The notes below the pieces were generated by a model. It did no database searches, was not told the DNA's origin, and saw nothing but the letters and a program-made list of their open reading frames with translations. Made by a program: the position numbers and the translations under genes. Source: Pomphorhynchus laevis (lineage: Eukaryota; Acanthocephala; Palaeacanthocephala; Echinorhynchida; Pomphorhynchidae). From it: 64,000 nt of DNA. Below, one piece after another: positions 20,991 to 33,700 of this stretch. How positions within the stretch are numbered: the stretch's first letter is position 1; every line of letters begins with the position of its first letter. The stretch is from contig WNNJ02001830.1 of NCBI GenBank assembly GCA_012934845.2, forward strand, positions 52,413-116,412, in the 5' to 3' direction.

Positions 20991-22120
20991 ATGGAATTTC
21001 TTAGGAGTGTTTAAGTTAGGAGTTTCCAAACACACTTTCGAGATTAGTAGCTCTAATGACTGACTAGTTCCCAGTCATTAATCTCTCGTTGCGATTAATC
21101 GATCTGCTTAACTTGGAACATTCAGTTGATTTCGACAAGTATGAAAAATCTTGGTTTGAAAAAATAAACGGAATATCCCTTGAATACATTTAGTCTCCGT
21201 TATTCAGTTTCCATTATTATTAGTTTTATTTTAAATTGTTTAGTTAAGTAAAACAGTCAAGTTTACCTATAATAGAAAACAAACATCTAGTGTCATAGGT
21301 GATCAGATTAAAACGATTTAAATATTCATGATTTTTGTTTTTCAATAATTTGTGGGCAGATATCTTCGAAATAATAGATAGATAATAAATAGATAAGCTA
21401 TAAAAGTCGGGCACTTTGTATGACTTATTTAAACAGAAAGCAACACAGAGGCTACAGATACACTATAATGGATTTCATCTAATTATGATGAATGAAATTA
21501 TACTTGGATAAATTGATTAATCCAAAAGAAATCAAAAAATGCAGTACTATGCTTTTATGCATATTCTGACAATATCAACCATAGCATGAAACGTGACATA
21601 CCTAACACTGACGAGACTAAGCGCAATATTTAGTGTGCAATCACAGTATGATAAGCAATCAATCAACTTTAATTTCTATTAAAGAGACAAATTAATGAAG
21701 GTGATTTTGTACTGAACAATGACAATATTGGCATTGAAAACAATCAAATAAAATAAAAAATGAATTTTCAAAAGGCAAAGATTTTTTCATGAGTAGCAAC
21801 AAACAAAGCATCAATTTTCTTCCAGATTCATATGATAAGTAGTCGCAAGAAAATAAAAAGAAAATAAAAGAATACAAATAAAATTATTTTATTATTAAAT
21901 ACTATAAAACTTAAAAGCTTTACTAATTTTTCTTTATTTTTTTTGTTTACGTGTTAATAAAAATGAGTTGTTTCTAATATAATGAATATATTCGTTTGTA
22001 GTATTTATATTGTACAAACTAAACAAAGCCAATAAAAATATATTTTTTATAATAATTGCACACAAATATTTAAAAAATTAAAAATTTTGGAGTAACATAT
22101 AATTTTCTTTTAACAAAACA
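20991..22120. other. Noncoding, no feature recognised
   Basis: AT-rich, no credible exon. Confidence 0.5.
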
Positions 22121-22124
22121 AACA

Positions 22125-22480
22125 TTAAAGATTAAATAATTTGAAACGGAATGAGACATTCTGGAGGGAATAATTATTTTTGTATCTAAATGCCATACCT
22201 AGAAAAAATAAATTGAATATTTCTTCGATATTTCGTTTGCTAACCGCGGACATTATCAAGAAGTATTGTGTGTTTAAGCTGTAAATATTTTTTTGTAAAT
22301 ATTTTTTAATCACTTGAGCTGTAAATATTTTTTTGTAAATATTTTTTTAATCACTTAAAAAATATTTACAGCTTAAACACACAATACTTCTTGATAATGT
22401 CCGCGGTTAGCGAACGAAATATCGAAGAAATATTCAATTTCTTTTTTCTGGGAATGGCATTTAGATACAAAAATATAAAA
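22125..22480. mobile_element. Foldback element with coding-like arms
   Basis: Two inverted arms (about 22,165-22,330 and 22,345-22,475) with almost no loop. Each arm reads MSAVS(K/E)RNIEEIFN followed by MAFRYKN outward. A related peptide (ARDRNIEEMFNFFLPGKAFR) occurs at 50,335-50,400 and inverted at 49,470-49,570. This may be the end of a DNA transposon's transposase or an unrecognised gene fragment. Confidence 0.6.
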
Positions 22481-22908
22481 TGTTACTAATCTAATAACGA
22501 GTTTATTATCTCTAAAACATTAAAAAATTCTAGATCTTAAATTCTTAAATATAAATAATTAAATTTAAAAATAGTTTGTCATATCTTATCTACTGAGGAT
22601 TTCGTTAAAGTTTATAAATGCATCATAATTAAAGAAAATTTACCAAAAAAATGGGCATTTAAATATACGATTTTTAAATTAAAAACATATTTTTTCTATA
22701 AATATCAAACTAATAAAAAGGTAATTAATGCATTATTTCGCATATTTTAACTTACAAGAACAAATGTTTTCTAAAAAATTAAATTATAGATTAAAATTAA
22801 TTAACGTTTATAATTAAAATTATAAAAATGTGAAAATTAAAAAAAAATTTAAAAATTATTTATTTCTTTTTCCTTATCAACAAACATGATCACCTTTCAA
22901 TCACCATG

Positions 22909-23000
22909 TCAATTCTAGACGACCACTTCAGCATCGAAATGATGAGTACCCGGCAACACTCATCAGTAGAATGAGGTACACACTGGTCGTATCGGTTGCC
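22909..23000 (-). ncRNA. Hammerhead-like motif, array unit 1
   Basis: Reversed order as in the other units, but GAAAC reads GAUAC, which would be expected to inactivate it. Confidence 0.5.
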
Positions 23001-23289
23001 TGTGTGACATTGTGAATAAAGACTTTTCCGACACTTTGCTTAATTGACTGAGGCTTACGCTCTTTACCAGATCGAATTGCTGTGCGGACCATCCTTAAAC
23101 ACTAGGCAGAGGTTGTTGCTGAATTGTCGTTGCACTCGTTGGATCCTTAATGGATACGGCATGTATAATAGTAGTGCACAGATGTGCTGAGTAAACAACG
23201 GTCCAGGATTTCTTACGAAATACGGCATTTATACTAAATGGTGTTGCTTGATAGACTGGACTTCGATTCACGACTTTCAATCACCATTT

Positions 23290-23364
23290 CACTTCTAGAC
23301 AACCAATGAGTACCCGGCAACACTCATCAGTAGAATGAAGTACTCACTGGCCGTTTCGATTGTC
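23290..23364 (-). ncRNA. Hammerhead-like motif, array unit 2
   Basis: Lacks the 16-bp loop segment. Stem III is ACGGCCA/UGGUUGU with two G-U pairs instead of ACGACCA/UGGUCGU, so pairing is kept. Confidence 0.55.
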
Positions 23365-23653
23365 TGTGTGACATTGTGAATAAAGGCGTTTCCGACACTT
23401 TGCTTAATTGTCTGAGGCTTTCGCTCTTAACCAGATCGAATTGCTGTGCGGACCATCCTTAAACACTAGGCAGAGGTTGTTGCTGAATTGTCGTTGCACT
23501 CGTTGGATCCTTAATTGATACGGCATGTATAATAGTAGTGCGCAGATGTGCTGAGTAAACAACGGTCCAGGATTTCTTACGAAATACGGCATTTATACTA
23601 AATGGTGTTGCTTGATAGACTGGACTTCGATTCACGACTTTCAATCACCATGT

Positions 23654-23744
23654 CACTTCTAGACGACCACTTCAGCATCGAAATGATGAGTACCCGGCAA
23701 CACTCATCAGTAGAATGAGGTACACACTGGTCGTTTCGGTTGCC
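23654..23744 (-). ncRNA. Hammerhead-like motif, array unit 3 (consensus)
   Basis: Minus strand: GGCAACCGAAACGACCA (23,744-23,728), UCAUUCUACUGAUGAGU-GUUGCC (23,718-23,696), UGGUCGUC-UAGAAGUGA (23,669-23,654). Stem II 6 bp, stem III ACGACCA/UGGUCGU 7 bp, stem I UCAUUCUA/UAGAA(G)UGA 8 bp with a bulge. The extra helix GUACC/GGGUAC closes the loop that carries CUGAUGA. Confidence 0.65.
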
Positions 23745-24033
23745 TGTGTGACATTGTGAATAAAGGCGTTTCCGACACTTTGCTTAATTGACTGAGGCTT
23801 ACGCTCTTTACCAGATCGAATTGCTGTGCGGACCATCCTTAAACACTAGGCAGAGGTTGTTGCTGAATTGTCGCTGCACTCGTTGGATCCTTAATGAATA
23901 CGGCATGTATAATAGTAGTGCACGGATGTGCTGAGTAGACAACCGTCCAGGATTTCTTTCGAAATACGGCATTTATACTAAATGGTGTTGCTTGTTAGAC
24001 TGGACTTCGATTCACGACTTTCAATCACCATGT

Positions 24034-24124
24034 CACTTCTAGACGACCACTTCAGCATCGAAATGATGAGTACCCGGCAACACTCATCAGTAGAATGAGG
24101 TACACACTGGTCGTTTCGGTTGCC
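24034..24124 (-). ncRNA. Hammerhead-like motif, array unit 4
   Basis: Matches unit 3 in all core strands. Confidence 0.65.
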
Positions 24125-24414
24125 TGTGTGACATTGTGAATAAAGGCGTTTCCGACACTTTGCTTAATTGACTGAGGCTTACGCTCTTTACCAGATCGAA
24201 TTGCTGTGCGGACCATCCTTAAACACTAGGCAGAGGTTGTTGCTGAATTGTCGTTGCACTCGTTGGATCCTTAATTGATACGGCATGTATAATAGTAGTG
24301 CGCAGATGTGCTGAGTAAACAACGGTCCAGGATTTCTTACGAAATACGGCATTTATACTAAATGGTGTTGCTTGATAGACTTGGACTTCGATTCACGACT
24401 TTCAATCACCATGT

Positions 24415-24505
24415 CACTTCTAGACGACCACTTCAGCATCGAAATGATGAGTACCCGGCAACACTCATCAGTAGAATGAGGTACACACTGGTCGTATCGG
24501 TTGCC
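24415..24505 (-). ncRNA. Hammerhead-like motif, array unit 5
   Basis: As unit 3, but GAAAC reads GAUAC as in unit 1. Units 1 and 5 share this change, which points to unit homogenisation or duplication. Confidence 0.5.
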
Positions 24506-24794
24506 TGTGTGACATTGTGAATAAAGACTTTTCCGACACTTTGCTTAATTGACTGAGGCTTACGCTCTTTACCAGATCGAATTGCTGTGCGGACCATCCT
24601 TAAACACTAGGCAGAGGTTGTTGCTGAATTGTCGTTGCACTCGTTGGATCCTTAATTGATACGGCATGTATAATAGTAGTGCGCAGATGTGCTGAGTAAA
24701 CAACGGTCCAGGATTTCTTACGAAATACGGCATTTATACTAAATGGTGTTGCTTGATAGACTGGACTTCGATTCACGACTTTCAATCACCATGT

Positions 24795-24885
24795 CACTTC
24801 TAGACGACCACTTCAGCATCGAAATGATGAGTACCCGGCAACACTCATCAGTAGAATGAGGTACACACTGGTCGTTTCGGTTGCC
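24795..24885 (-). ncRNA. Hammerhead-like motif, array unit 6
   Basis: Matches unit 3 in all core strands. Confidence 0.65.
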
Positions 24886-25160
24886 TGTGTGACATTGTGA
24901 ATAAAGGCGTTTCCGACACTTTGCTTAATTGACTGAGGCTTACGCTCTTTACCAGATCGAATTGCTGTGCGGACCATCCTTAAACACTAGGCAGAGGTTG
25001 TTGCTGAATTGTCGCTGCACTTGTTGGATCCTTAATGAATACGGCATGTATAATAGTAGTGCACGGATGTGCTGAGTAGACAACCGTCCAGGATTTCTTT
25101 CGAAATACGGCATTTATACGAAATGGTGTTGCTTGTTAAACTGGACTTTGATTCACAACT

Positions 25161-25250
25161 CATTGTGTACTCATTGGTCGTCTAGAAGTGATATGGTGAC
25201 TGAAAGTCGTGAATCAAAGTCCAGTCTAACAAACAACACCATTTTATATA
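25161..25250 (+). repeat. Inverted end of the 380-bp array
   Basis: GGTCGTCTAGAAGTGATATG onward reads in the opposite direction to the array and matches the NUH strand plus the following 60 bp. The array therefore ends in a short hairpin. Confidence 0.75.
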
Positions 25251-26365
25251 TAGTTATAATGTATCACATTATATTTACACATATATCGTTAACAATTATA
25301 TCAAAAACATATGTACGTTGTTGGTAATTGTCTAATGTTCAATCTTGGTTTGTAAAATCAAGTTTATATTTGATAGATCGTATTTTAAATTTAATTTCTA
25401 AATCTGATTTTTAATTATTTTATTGATATGCCATATAAAAGCAAGATTTTTAATATCAGAAACTTGAATACATTTCTGCTCATGCATTAATTTTATTTAT
25501 TGGTTAGAATAATCTTACATTGTATTATATGTGGCATCCGGTATTAAGAATGATTTAAATCAAGAATAGATTAAACTTCACTAAAATTTTTAAATATGAT
25601 TTTGAATTATTATTTTTTATAAATAATAAATAAAGCAGGTTTTTTAATATCATGTACTTATATTTCTGCTCATTGGTTAATGCTACCTTATTGGTTAGTG
25701 TAATCAATAATATATCGTTTTTATTTATTTATTTTTTTTCGAAAAAAAAATAAATAAAATTTGGATATAAAAAATATATTGTTTTGAAATTTTTCTCCAA
25801 ATCAACATTAACATTGATTTCTTTTCATATATAATCTACCTTCTAAATTTGAAAATTAAATATAATCCTTAATATATCACATTTTACATAAAATTTCCAT
25901 ATTTGATTTTGAATTATTATTTTATAAATTACCTTATTAATAAACATGAATTTTTTAAATGAAATCAGATACCACTGGCATAATGCGTTGACAGTGCAAT
26001 TAAGGAATCACTGGAATAAGTAATATTAAACACTCATTTACAATTTGATATAAATCAATATAAACTTGGCAATGATTTTATGATTATCGCCAAAATCATA
26101 ATATTAATCACCCCCTTAAACATATTTATCCACTATTATTTAGTTGAAAATAATTGATAAATCATTTGACAAATCAATTATTGATTGATCTTATTATAAG
26201 TTAGATTTGCCTTTGATTAAATTTGAATTCTACAAATGTACCGTACTGATATGCTTGTTTAACCCAGATAACAGAAATATTTAAAAAATATAAATTATTA
26301 TATTATAATTTTAGTGATTTTTATATATAATTAATTTAAAGATAAACAATATTACATAATTATTT
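25251..26365. other. Noncoding, no feature recognised
   Basis: Strongly AT-rich, no credible exon. Confidence 0.5.
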
Positions 26366-26370
26366 TTTAT

Positions 26371-26440
26371 CATTGAAGCCAGACGCGGATGAATGGTAGC
26401 AAGTACCGTTTCGTCATCACATGACTCATCAGCACCAGAT
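26371..26440 (-). ncRNA. Type I hammerhead ribozyme
   Basis: Minus strand: CUGAUGAGUCAU-GUG-AUGAC-GAAAC, then a GGUA/UACC hairpin, then CGCGUC. Stem II GUCAU/AUGAC 5 bp; stem III ACG/CGU with an inner hairpin; NUH is GUC. Stem I is weak, which lowers confidence in activity. Cleavage is expected between 26,382 and 26,381. Confidence 0.65.
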
Positions 26441-26640
26441 CCCTCCCACTACTGGATGCAGAGGAGGACTAACAGACACAACACGAGTCATGTGTATGAA
26501 GTACCAGAACCACTGCTTCACCAAATATGATCATTAGCAAAAGCACTGACAAATGCCAGCGCAGGTCTCTTGAATATCGGCTAACTTGAATCATGAATCT
26601 CAAAAGAGAGTGAGACTAACCCGAGTAAAATACGTTGTTA

Positions 26641-26710
26641 TCATTAAAGTCAGACGCGGAAGAACGGTAGCAAGTACCGGTTCGTCATCACAATGACTCA
26701 TCAATTCCAG
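26641..26710 (-). ncRNA. Type I hammerhead, decayed
   Basis: Same layout, but CUGAUGA reads UUGAUGA and GAAAC reads GAACC. Confidence 0.55.
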
Positions 26711-26870
26711 ATCCCTCCAACTACTAGAAACAGAGAAGGACTGACAGACTGCACACGAGTCATGTGTATGAAGTACCAGAAAGATTTCTAATAACTTCAC
26801 GTTGAGTGCTAAATCAGCACTACTGCTTCACGAAATATGATCATTAGCAAAATCACTGGCAAATGCCAGC

Positions 26871-29800
26871 GCAGATCCGAAAATACAGTGGAAGATCCAC
26901 GCTATTAAATTACAGTCATATCCTAGTGGAAAGGACGAATCCAGGAAATATAAGATTTCATTGCTGTGAACATCAAAGCAATTTGATGCAACATAATTAT
27001 TATTTTTGGTCAATTCAAACAGTTTCAAAAAAAACAAGATCTAGTGATGATACTGCTTTCGCAAGATTGACCTTGTAATAAGTATTTTCTTAAAACGTCA
27101 ATTGTTATCAGGTTTTACTTTCATTACCTACAGTATGATCTGCAATAACGGCCTAACAAAATAACTAAAACTGCGTGGTAACTGGAAACTTCTACATGAC
27201 AATGTAATATCGGATTATTTTCAAATCGAGTTTTATGTTTCCATTGACAATATCTTATTACAATTAAGCGAGCATCTATCCTTTAAACAAATACGGTTCA
27301 ACTTGAAGGTGTAGATTCTAGTCATTTACTTTAAGCAGACGATGTTATGCATGTGCTACGCAAGTTATTGAAATATAACCGACAATCCGATAAATTCAAA
27401 TTCCAATTATTTTGGTAATTCTCTACAAGAAATAACGCACTAAAAATCATTCTTTGCAGTTCCAAATCAGGTATTTCTTATTTACGGAATTTTATCATTT
27501 ATTATTTATCTATTTATTATTTAAATCATATATTATTCTATTATATTTTATAATTTAATATGCTGATATCCGTCGGGCTCAGTATAAATTTTCATCGCTA
27601 CCGAACTATTGAGTGAAAAAATATTTTTCTGAAATTGATATCAAATATTATCTCAAATCTGTGCTTAAATAATATTTCACAAATTTGAGAAGATTGCCGT
27701 TTTTGTGTCGGAAACTTAATTCCATCGCTTTATTTATCTAAAAAATATGATAAATTACATGTCATCACCCTAGCTGAAATTATTATATAAATGTTATTCT
27801 CTAGGAACATTTTTTAACTGAAATTCTATTTTGCAGTAAAAATTCCGAATTAGAACCGAAAGCCTTGATATACGAAATTTTCGTGGTAAGATATTTTTAA
27901 TAAAAGCAACTGTCAAATTACAATGATCACCATATGTTCCAATTATCGTGAATAAACGTATAATATAAATATGCATTTTGCAAGGTAGATTGAGTTAATT
28001 TTACCTGGATGTTAATTTTTATCTCAATGATAATTAAAACAATTGTTTGCACATTTATCTTTGCGGTATAAAATAATAATATTAATAATATTTAATATTA
28101 TTAATATTAAATATAATATTTCTTTTTATTAATAGTCCAATAAAAGGAATTGTTAGTTAATATAAAATATAAAGTCATCGTTTTTAAATTTTTGGTTTTT
28201 AATGTTCTTTTCTGTAATATTTTGTAGTTATAAATTACCTTAAGTAGTAAGTATATTGAATCGTCGAAACTAACCACGTGTGTTAGGTTACAACAAGATA
28301 GATTAGTTACCGTTTATTGAATATGTGTTTAGAGGTTAATCACTTTGCAGAGTATAATAAGATCTAAATTGTCAACAATTTAGTTCCTTAAATACCCAGC
28401 GATTTGAAGAACAAGCCACGTAGTTATTACCAATTCATACATAGTTTTATTCAATAATGTAAGCGTTTCAGTGAAATCCTCCTTATAAATTAGGATTTGT
28501 GAATATTGCAATGTCATTGAATTTAACTATATTCAGACATTTTTTGTGAAATTTTTACAAAGTTATATATGAATATAATAATGGCTAATTAATGCATAAT
28601 ATTAAATCACTTTATGATTAATTTTATCACTTTATTATTTTATTATATTTTAATAAAGATAAAAGCCATTGTGTAATCAGCATATTTTTTTAATCATATT
28701 ACACTATACTGAATGATAATTTTATTTTTAAAATTAATTAATAAATTATTACTATAAATAACTAATTTTAATTTAAAATTAGTTATTTCGTGAGTTTTTT
28801 CAATTTGTGGATAAATCAACAATTTCCTAGTGTTGGATCATTCTTGATTTTATATGTGGAGATTAATTAAAGGATTCATCTCCAAAATATTTGCAAACAT
28901 TTACAAAATATTAGCTGGAAAACAACTTTTATTTGATGATTCAAAAATAACTATTTGTTTCACATAACATCGATGTAATTGATATATTCCGTATTTTTTC
29001 AATTTGCGTTCAATATTCTATTTTTATTCAATTTGCGTTTATCATTCATCAGCGATTATCATTAATCTGCACTTGCCTTTATTCATCAATGCATTCAACC
29101 AAATAAATAACGGTTTAATTGAAACTTTTATTACGAAATATTTATCACTAAACATAAAATTATTATTTTATCAAATTCCTTATATTGTTTATATAAGATT
29201 CATCAGGTAAACGTTTCTATTACTAAGACTGAGCTTTATTGAATATTTTTAAATTTGAATTTCCATATTTTTAGACCTAAATATATTTTTACAAATTGCA
29301 GAAATGGATTTATATCAATAAATCGATAATTATATATCCATAATTGTCACAGTTTGTATTTTTCACATTCTCAAGGTGCACGGCTGTTAAGCTCCTCTAA
29401 ATTTCACATCAGATTTTCACGGATTTTAGGTAACACACTTTATGCATCAAAACTACAAAAATGCTAATAATACAATTTGCTTGCCTGTCATTTGCGCCTC
29501 TTCCACGCTTTGGAAGAAATTTTGTAAAAATGTCTCTCAAACATGCATGCCTTAAATGAACCTTTTCTGTATATAAGATGCCCACTGTTTATAATTTTAA
29601 TTTTGTAAAAATTAGACAGATGTAAGCGTTAAATTCGAAGGCATTGGTTTTATTGCTTTTATTATCGTTTTATTTCTTAATATTTTATCTAATATATAAA
29701 ATGTTTTAATTTACTTTTTATTAATAGTGATTATTAACACTTTTACGATTTTTAATAGCGGTACTATTTTGATTTAAAGTTAAGCAATATAACTAATTTC

Positions 29801-30856
29801 GCAGAGTAATCAACATTTAACATTTTATAGTTATAGGTAAATTATTTTAGGTAAATTTTTATCAATAAACTTCCGCATCAACGGCTTGTTTTGCTAATCT
29901 ATTTTTTCATTGGATCTATAAATTCTAACAAAAAATCCTATAAATTTTATTTTTTTGTAGCATAAATCATAACGATAATAACGTATATTTATGAAAGCAT
30001 CTAATATCAATCAAAAAAGCTAAAATTTAATTAATCTACAGATATCTGTAAGCAGACAAAAATATTTAATTATGATTTATCGTGTGCGGAGATATGTTAG
30101 AATAATTTAATAAACTATTTTTATGCTTCGCTGACGAAGCCATGTTTACATAATTTTTTCTATTTATTCTCGAAAATTCACATAATTGAAGTCCAAGTAG
30201 TTCATTTACAATCATCCATTTAATAAATTAAAACTTTTCTAAAATTTTGATTTGTTAGGTTTGTACTTTTTCTTCAAATTAACTTTCTAAATATCTAAGT
30301 TATTCTAAATTAAATAAAGGCTAAAAAAGACAGAATTAAAGATAAAGACGGTCTTCAAATGCTTTTAAAATGATTTGTTAATTTAATTATAATTTATTTA
30401 ATCCTAAATTAAATAATTTTCTTAATTTCGAGATTAAAATTACGATTAAGCCTAAAAATAAATATTTAATTATAAATGTTTTAATTGCAATTTAATAATT
30501 AATGATTAATAATTATGGTTAATCTTTTACATTTAAAATTAAATTCGTGGATACAATAAATTAAATTTATTTATTAAATTAAAATTAAAATCTACTTTAA
30601 AATCTATACATATTTTTATAAATTTATTCATTCTTCAAATATCTATAAGATCAACAAGTTCTATCTGTGATTAAAATACGTAATTGGTTGTTGAATATTT
30701 GTAACATTGTCCTCTTTTTGTATGAAATAGAAAAAATAAATAGTTAGTGAAATTGAAAAATGATAAAATAGATAAATAAATGAGTAATAAATATTTGTAT
30801 GCAATTTTTTTATTTTTTTATTTTTTATTTTTTTAAATAATTTCTTTTTGCACAAT
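26871..30856. other. Noncoding, no feature recognised
   Basis: Nearly 4 kb of AT-rich sequence. I see no exon with family signature. The stretch 28,255-28,520 is less AT-rich but gives no readable protein. Confidence 0.45.
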
Positions 30857-32365
30857 TTACAGTCCACTGCTTCCCGCAAATAAGCCATTTATATAAATGT
30901 CAGTTATGAGTAGTAGTTGATCCTCTATGTTATGCCCTTTCTTCTGTATCGTCGTTGCGATACAATTGAGACGCAGGAATTCGAGTTGTTCGAATGCACA
31001 TCGAGACTGCTCGAACGATTTCAATGCTGAATATCGTGCGCACATGTGAAACACAATTAGAATATTGACGTCCCGTTCGCATCGAATCTTTTGCTGCCAT
31101 CCAGCTAATTACTTGTGAAGCTTCTCTCCCGATTCCTCCAGTTGTTAAAAAGATCATCGGCAGGAATATCCCTCTCTCTACCTCATGTATTCGCTCTTGA
31201 TATTTGGCATGCTTCCGCTGTGAGTTGTATGCGTGTGATTCAAGGAGATTTCGATTAGCATATGATGGTGCCAAATGGTTGTAGACACAAATATCCATAA
31301 AAGACCGAACTATCAATCCACCAAAAGAGACCTTTACACTTTATATCTGAGCGCGCCATTTACATCCCTGCTTGTTGTCGATATTTCGAATCGGTGCGTT
31401 TCGCTCACCTCTTGCAACACGGGTTCTAATGTGACTTCTCTGCACGATCTTTCAAGCTCTTTTGCTAGCACATTTCTGATATGGTCGTGTCTTAGAATAC
31501 TCGTACCTCCATGTTTACATGAGAGTGCTGGGTTGTGGTATAGTCTCCACCACATACATATTTCTTTAGACAACCCTGTGCATGTAATCCATATCGTACG
31601 CAAAGAGCATCATGAAATTCCAATGCACTCAGTCTACGGTTTAACGATGAAGACGGATACGCTTATAGCCATTGTGATGCACATTTTTCCCTTATATATC
31701 TTATTGTTGATTTCTGTTCTTCGCTCAATTCCAACATTAGTTTCAATTCCTTCTCGGTGTTTAATATTTTTTTCTCTTCTCGGATTGCAACCGCGACTTT
31801 CATTTGTTTTTCAAATAGTTCGATACCGTTCATTCCTTCCAATAGTGGTTTGCTCATCTCTCTTGAGCGTCTATATTATTGGTCGTATTCTAGTGGTTTC
31901 TTAACTGCTAAACCTCCGTGCTTGGTTGGCAGCGTAAACACTTGCGTTAAGACTCCACTTGTATTTCGACCCATTATTTTCGGAAGAAATTTGTGTGCGA
32001 TACTATTCCATAAGGGTTGGAACAACGTTGAATCCATTTGACAAACTCGAGTGATATATTGCCACTTATGTTGCAACCCATTGCAGTAACTGAAATATGC
32101 TATTTGCGGATCGATGTCGGCTATTTTAACTAAATGTTGGATCATCCAAATCCACTTATCCACCTTCGATTCGATAAAGCGCTTTGTGAACTCTTTCGTG
32201 CCACATGATGCTCCTAGCATGGTAATCCCCTCACATGTTATATTGATATTATTATGAAATATCAACTTCGCATATTCCGGATTTTCCGGATGGACAAGCA
32301 AGTTGCATTTTGTTTCGTTGACGTAGAAGCCATAGTTAGGACCTGTTGTAATCAGATTTTTCCAT
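30857..32365 (-). mobile_element. Retroelement fossil, RT C-terminal and nuclease-like region
   Basis: Minus-strand fragments, in order: an RT C-terminal stretch with GITMLGASCGTKEF and QIAYFSYCNGLQHKW, then LPTKHGGLAVKKP, then PALSCKHGGTSILRHDHIRN, then a C-terminal EVERGIFLPMIFLTTGGIG. This combination is known from RT proteins of several invertebrates; I cannot name the family with certainty. The reading frame is broken several times. A related fossil lies at 51,770-52,450. Confidence 0.65.
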
Positions 32366-32399
32366 GATTCTTCTATATAAAAAATAATATTAATAATAA

Positions 32400-33435
32400 A
32401 TAAAAATAATAAATATTAATATTAAATTTATAAGATTTAAATTTGTATTGAATCATTTGAAATTAATTTGATGTTGTAATTAAATATTCGATTTCATAGT
32501 AAAATTTACGTATTTTAAATGTAATTAAAAATAAGAAATATTAATAATAAATATAAAAGATAATATATTATATTAAAATTTGTGTTAAATCATTAGAAAT
32601 TAATTTAATGTAGTAATTTGGTATTAAATTTCATATTATATAAAATTTAGGCAATTTATAAGATTCATAAAAAATTTAATTGCAAAAATTTCTAAAATTT
32701 GTTCTACAAATAAATTTAAACAAAATCATTTTAATTTCAAAATTACAAAATAGTTATAGTTTGATATTTATATATTTACTACTATAATCGTGAGAAATTA
32801 AAAATTTAAAAACCTGAAGTTGTAATTTTGTAGGGTATATCTATCAATATTATTGTCACTAATATTTTTTATTTACCTTAAAGTTTGAATTAAAATTGAA
32901 ACTTTTAATATTTGAATAAAATATTACCGATGTCGATTATTTAATTTGATTTTAAAGTAATAAGAAAAATACTGATTTATTTAAATAATATTTACTAATA
33001 ATTTATTATTAGTAAATTATTTTTTGCTAAGATAGCATGGTTTTGATCCACATGATATTTTTATATACCTATAAGCAAATCAAGATGTCACTGGTGCTCG
33101 AATTTAATTTTTATGTCGTCGTTGTGCTTCATTCGTAATTTTATTAACTAAAACAAATTAAACTTAAACTTTTAAAATTATGTCGAATAACAAATCAAGT
33201 ATGTATTTATAAACGCTAGGCTTTATATTAAGTTAAAATAAGTTAAAATTCTCAAAATTTCCATTAGCAACAAAGCAGGAAAATATATAAAATTTACATT
33301 TAATTATGACAAATTATTATTCAAATGTGATTATTCATTTAATTTTTATTCAATATTTATTACAAAAAATTTTGCTTCGTTGATTGCTGCATTATTACTT
33401 TCTTTTCTAATTCCTTCAGTAAATTGTATATTTGT
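32400..33435. other. Noncoding, no feature recognised
   Basis: Very AT-rich, no exon seen. Confidence 0.5.
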
Positions 33436-33439
33436 AATA

Positions 33440-33700
33440 AGGGTCAAAATTTGATAACATGCAGTTCTTCCTGATGACCAATAAACGTTATTCTGATACA
33501 TCGCCTGTTATTTATTAATCACTTCATAACAATTGATTTGTATTTTAAATTTCAATTTTAAGTTTTAACTTGGTTTTTTATATATCGCATAAAATACGTA
33601 GACTCAGTTATCTGCTTTGTTCTACTAATAGGTTATTATTAACCCGTGGACTTTGTTTTCCTGGTAATATGACCTCTGTAAGAAATATTTGATTATTGGT
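33440..33700 (+). mobile_element. Penelope-like leader remnant
   Basis: Matches the noncoding leader at 3,110-3,430: TTCTTCCTGATGACC near 33,465, TACGTAGACTCAGTTA near 33,596 and GTGGACTTTGTTTTCCTGG near 33,646. Only the CUGAUGA strand of the hammerhead-like block survives. Confidence 0.7.

Larger units (their letters stand above)
22897..25160 (-). repeat. 380-bp hammerhead repeat array, six units
   Basis: Units start at 22,897, 23,277, 23,641, 24,021, 24,402 and 24,782; five are about 380 bp and the second is 364 bp because of a 16-bp deletion in the hammerhead loop. Identity between units is very high, so the array is recent. Each unit has one reversed hammerhead-like block (NUH, CUGAUGA and GAAA strands at about +17, +55 and +87 on the plus-strand map). 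Open frames of 61-62 aa repeated along it are by-products. No RT or nuclease is coded, as in retrozymes. Confidence 0.92.
26371..26870 (-). repeat. 270-bp repeat with ordinary hammerhead, two units
   Basis: Units start at 26,371 and about 26,640 (TCATTGAAGCCAGACGCGG / TCATTAAAGTCAGACGCGG) and share the end block GATCATTAGCAAAA and AAATGCCAGCGCAG. A third, more diverged unit is at 38,125-38,345. Confidence 0.75.

Noticed and set aside
22897-25160. CRISPR-like regular repeat array
   Set aside because: Units of 380 bp are homogeneous throughout; there are no short repeats with unique spacers, and the context is eukaryotic.
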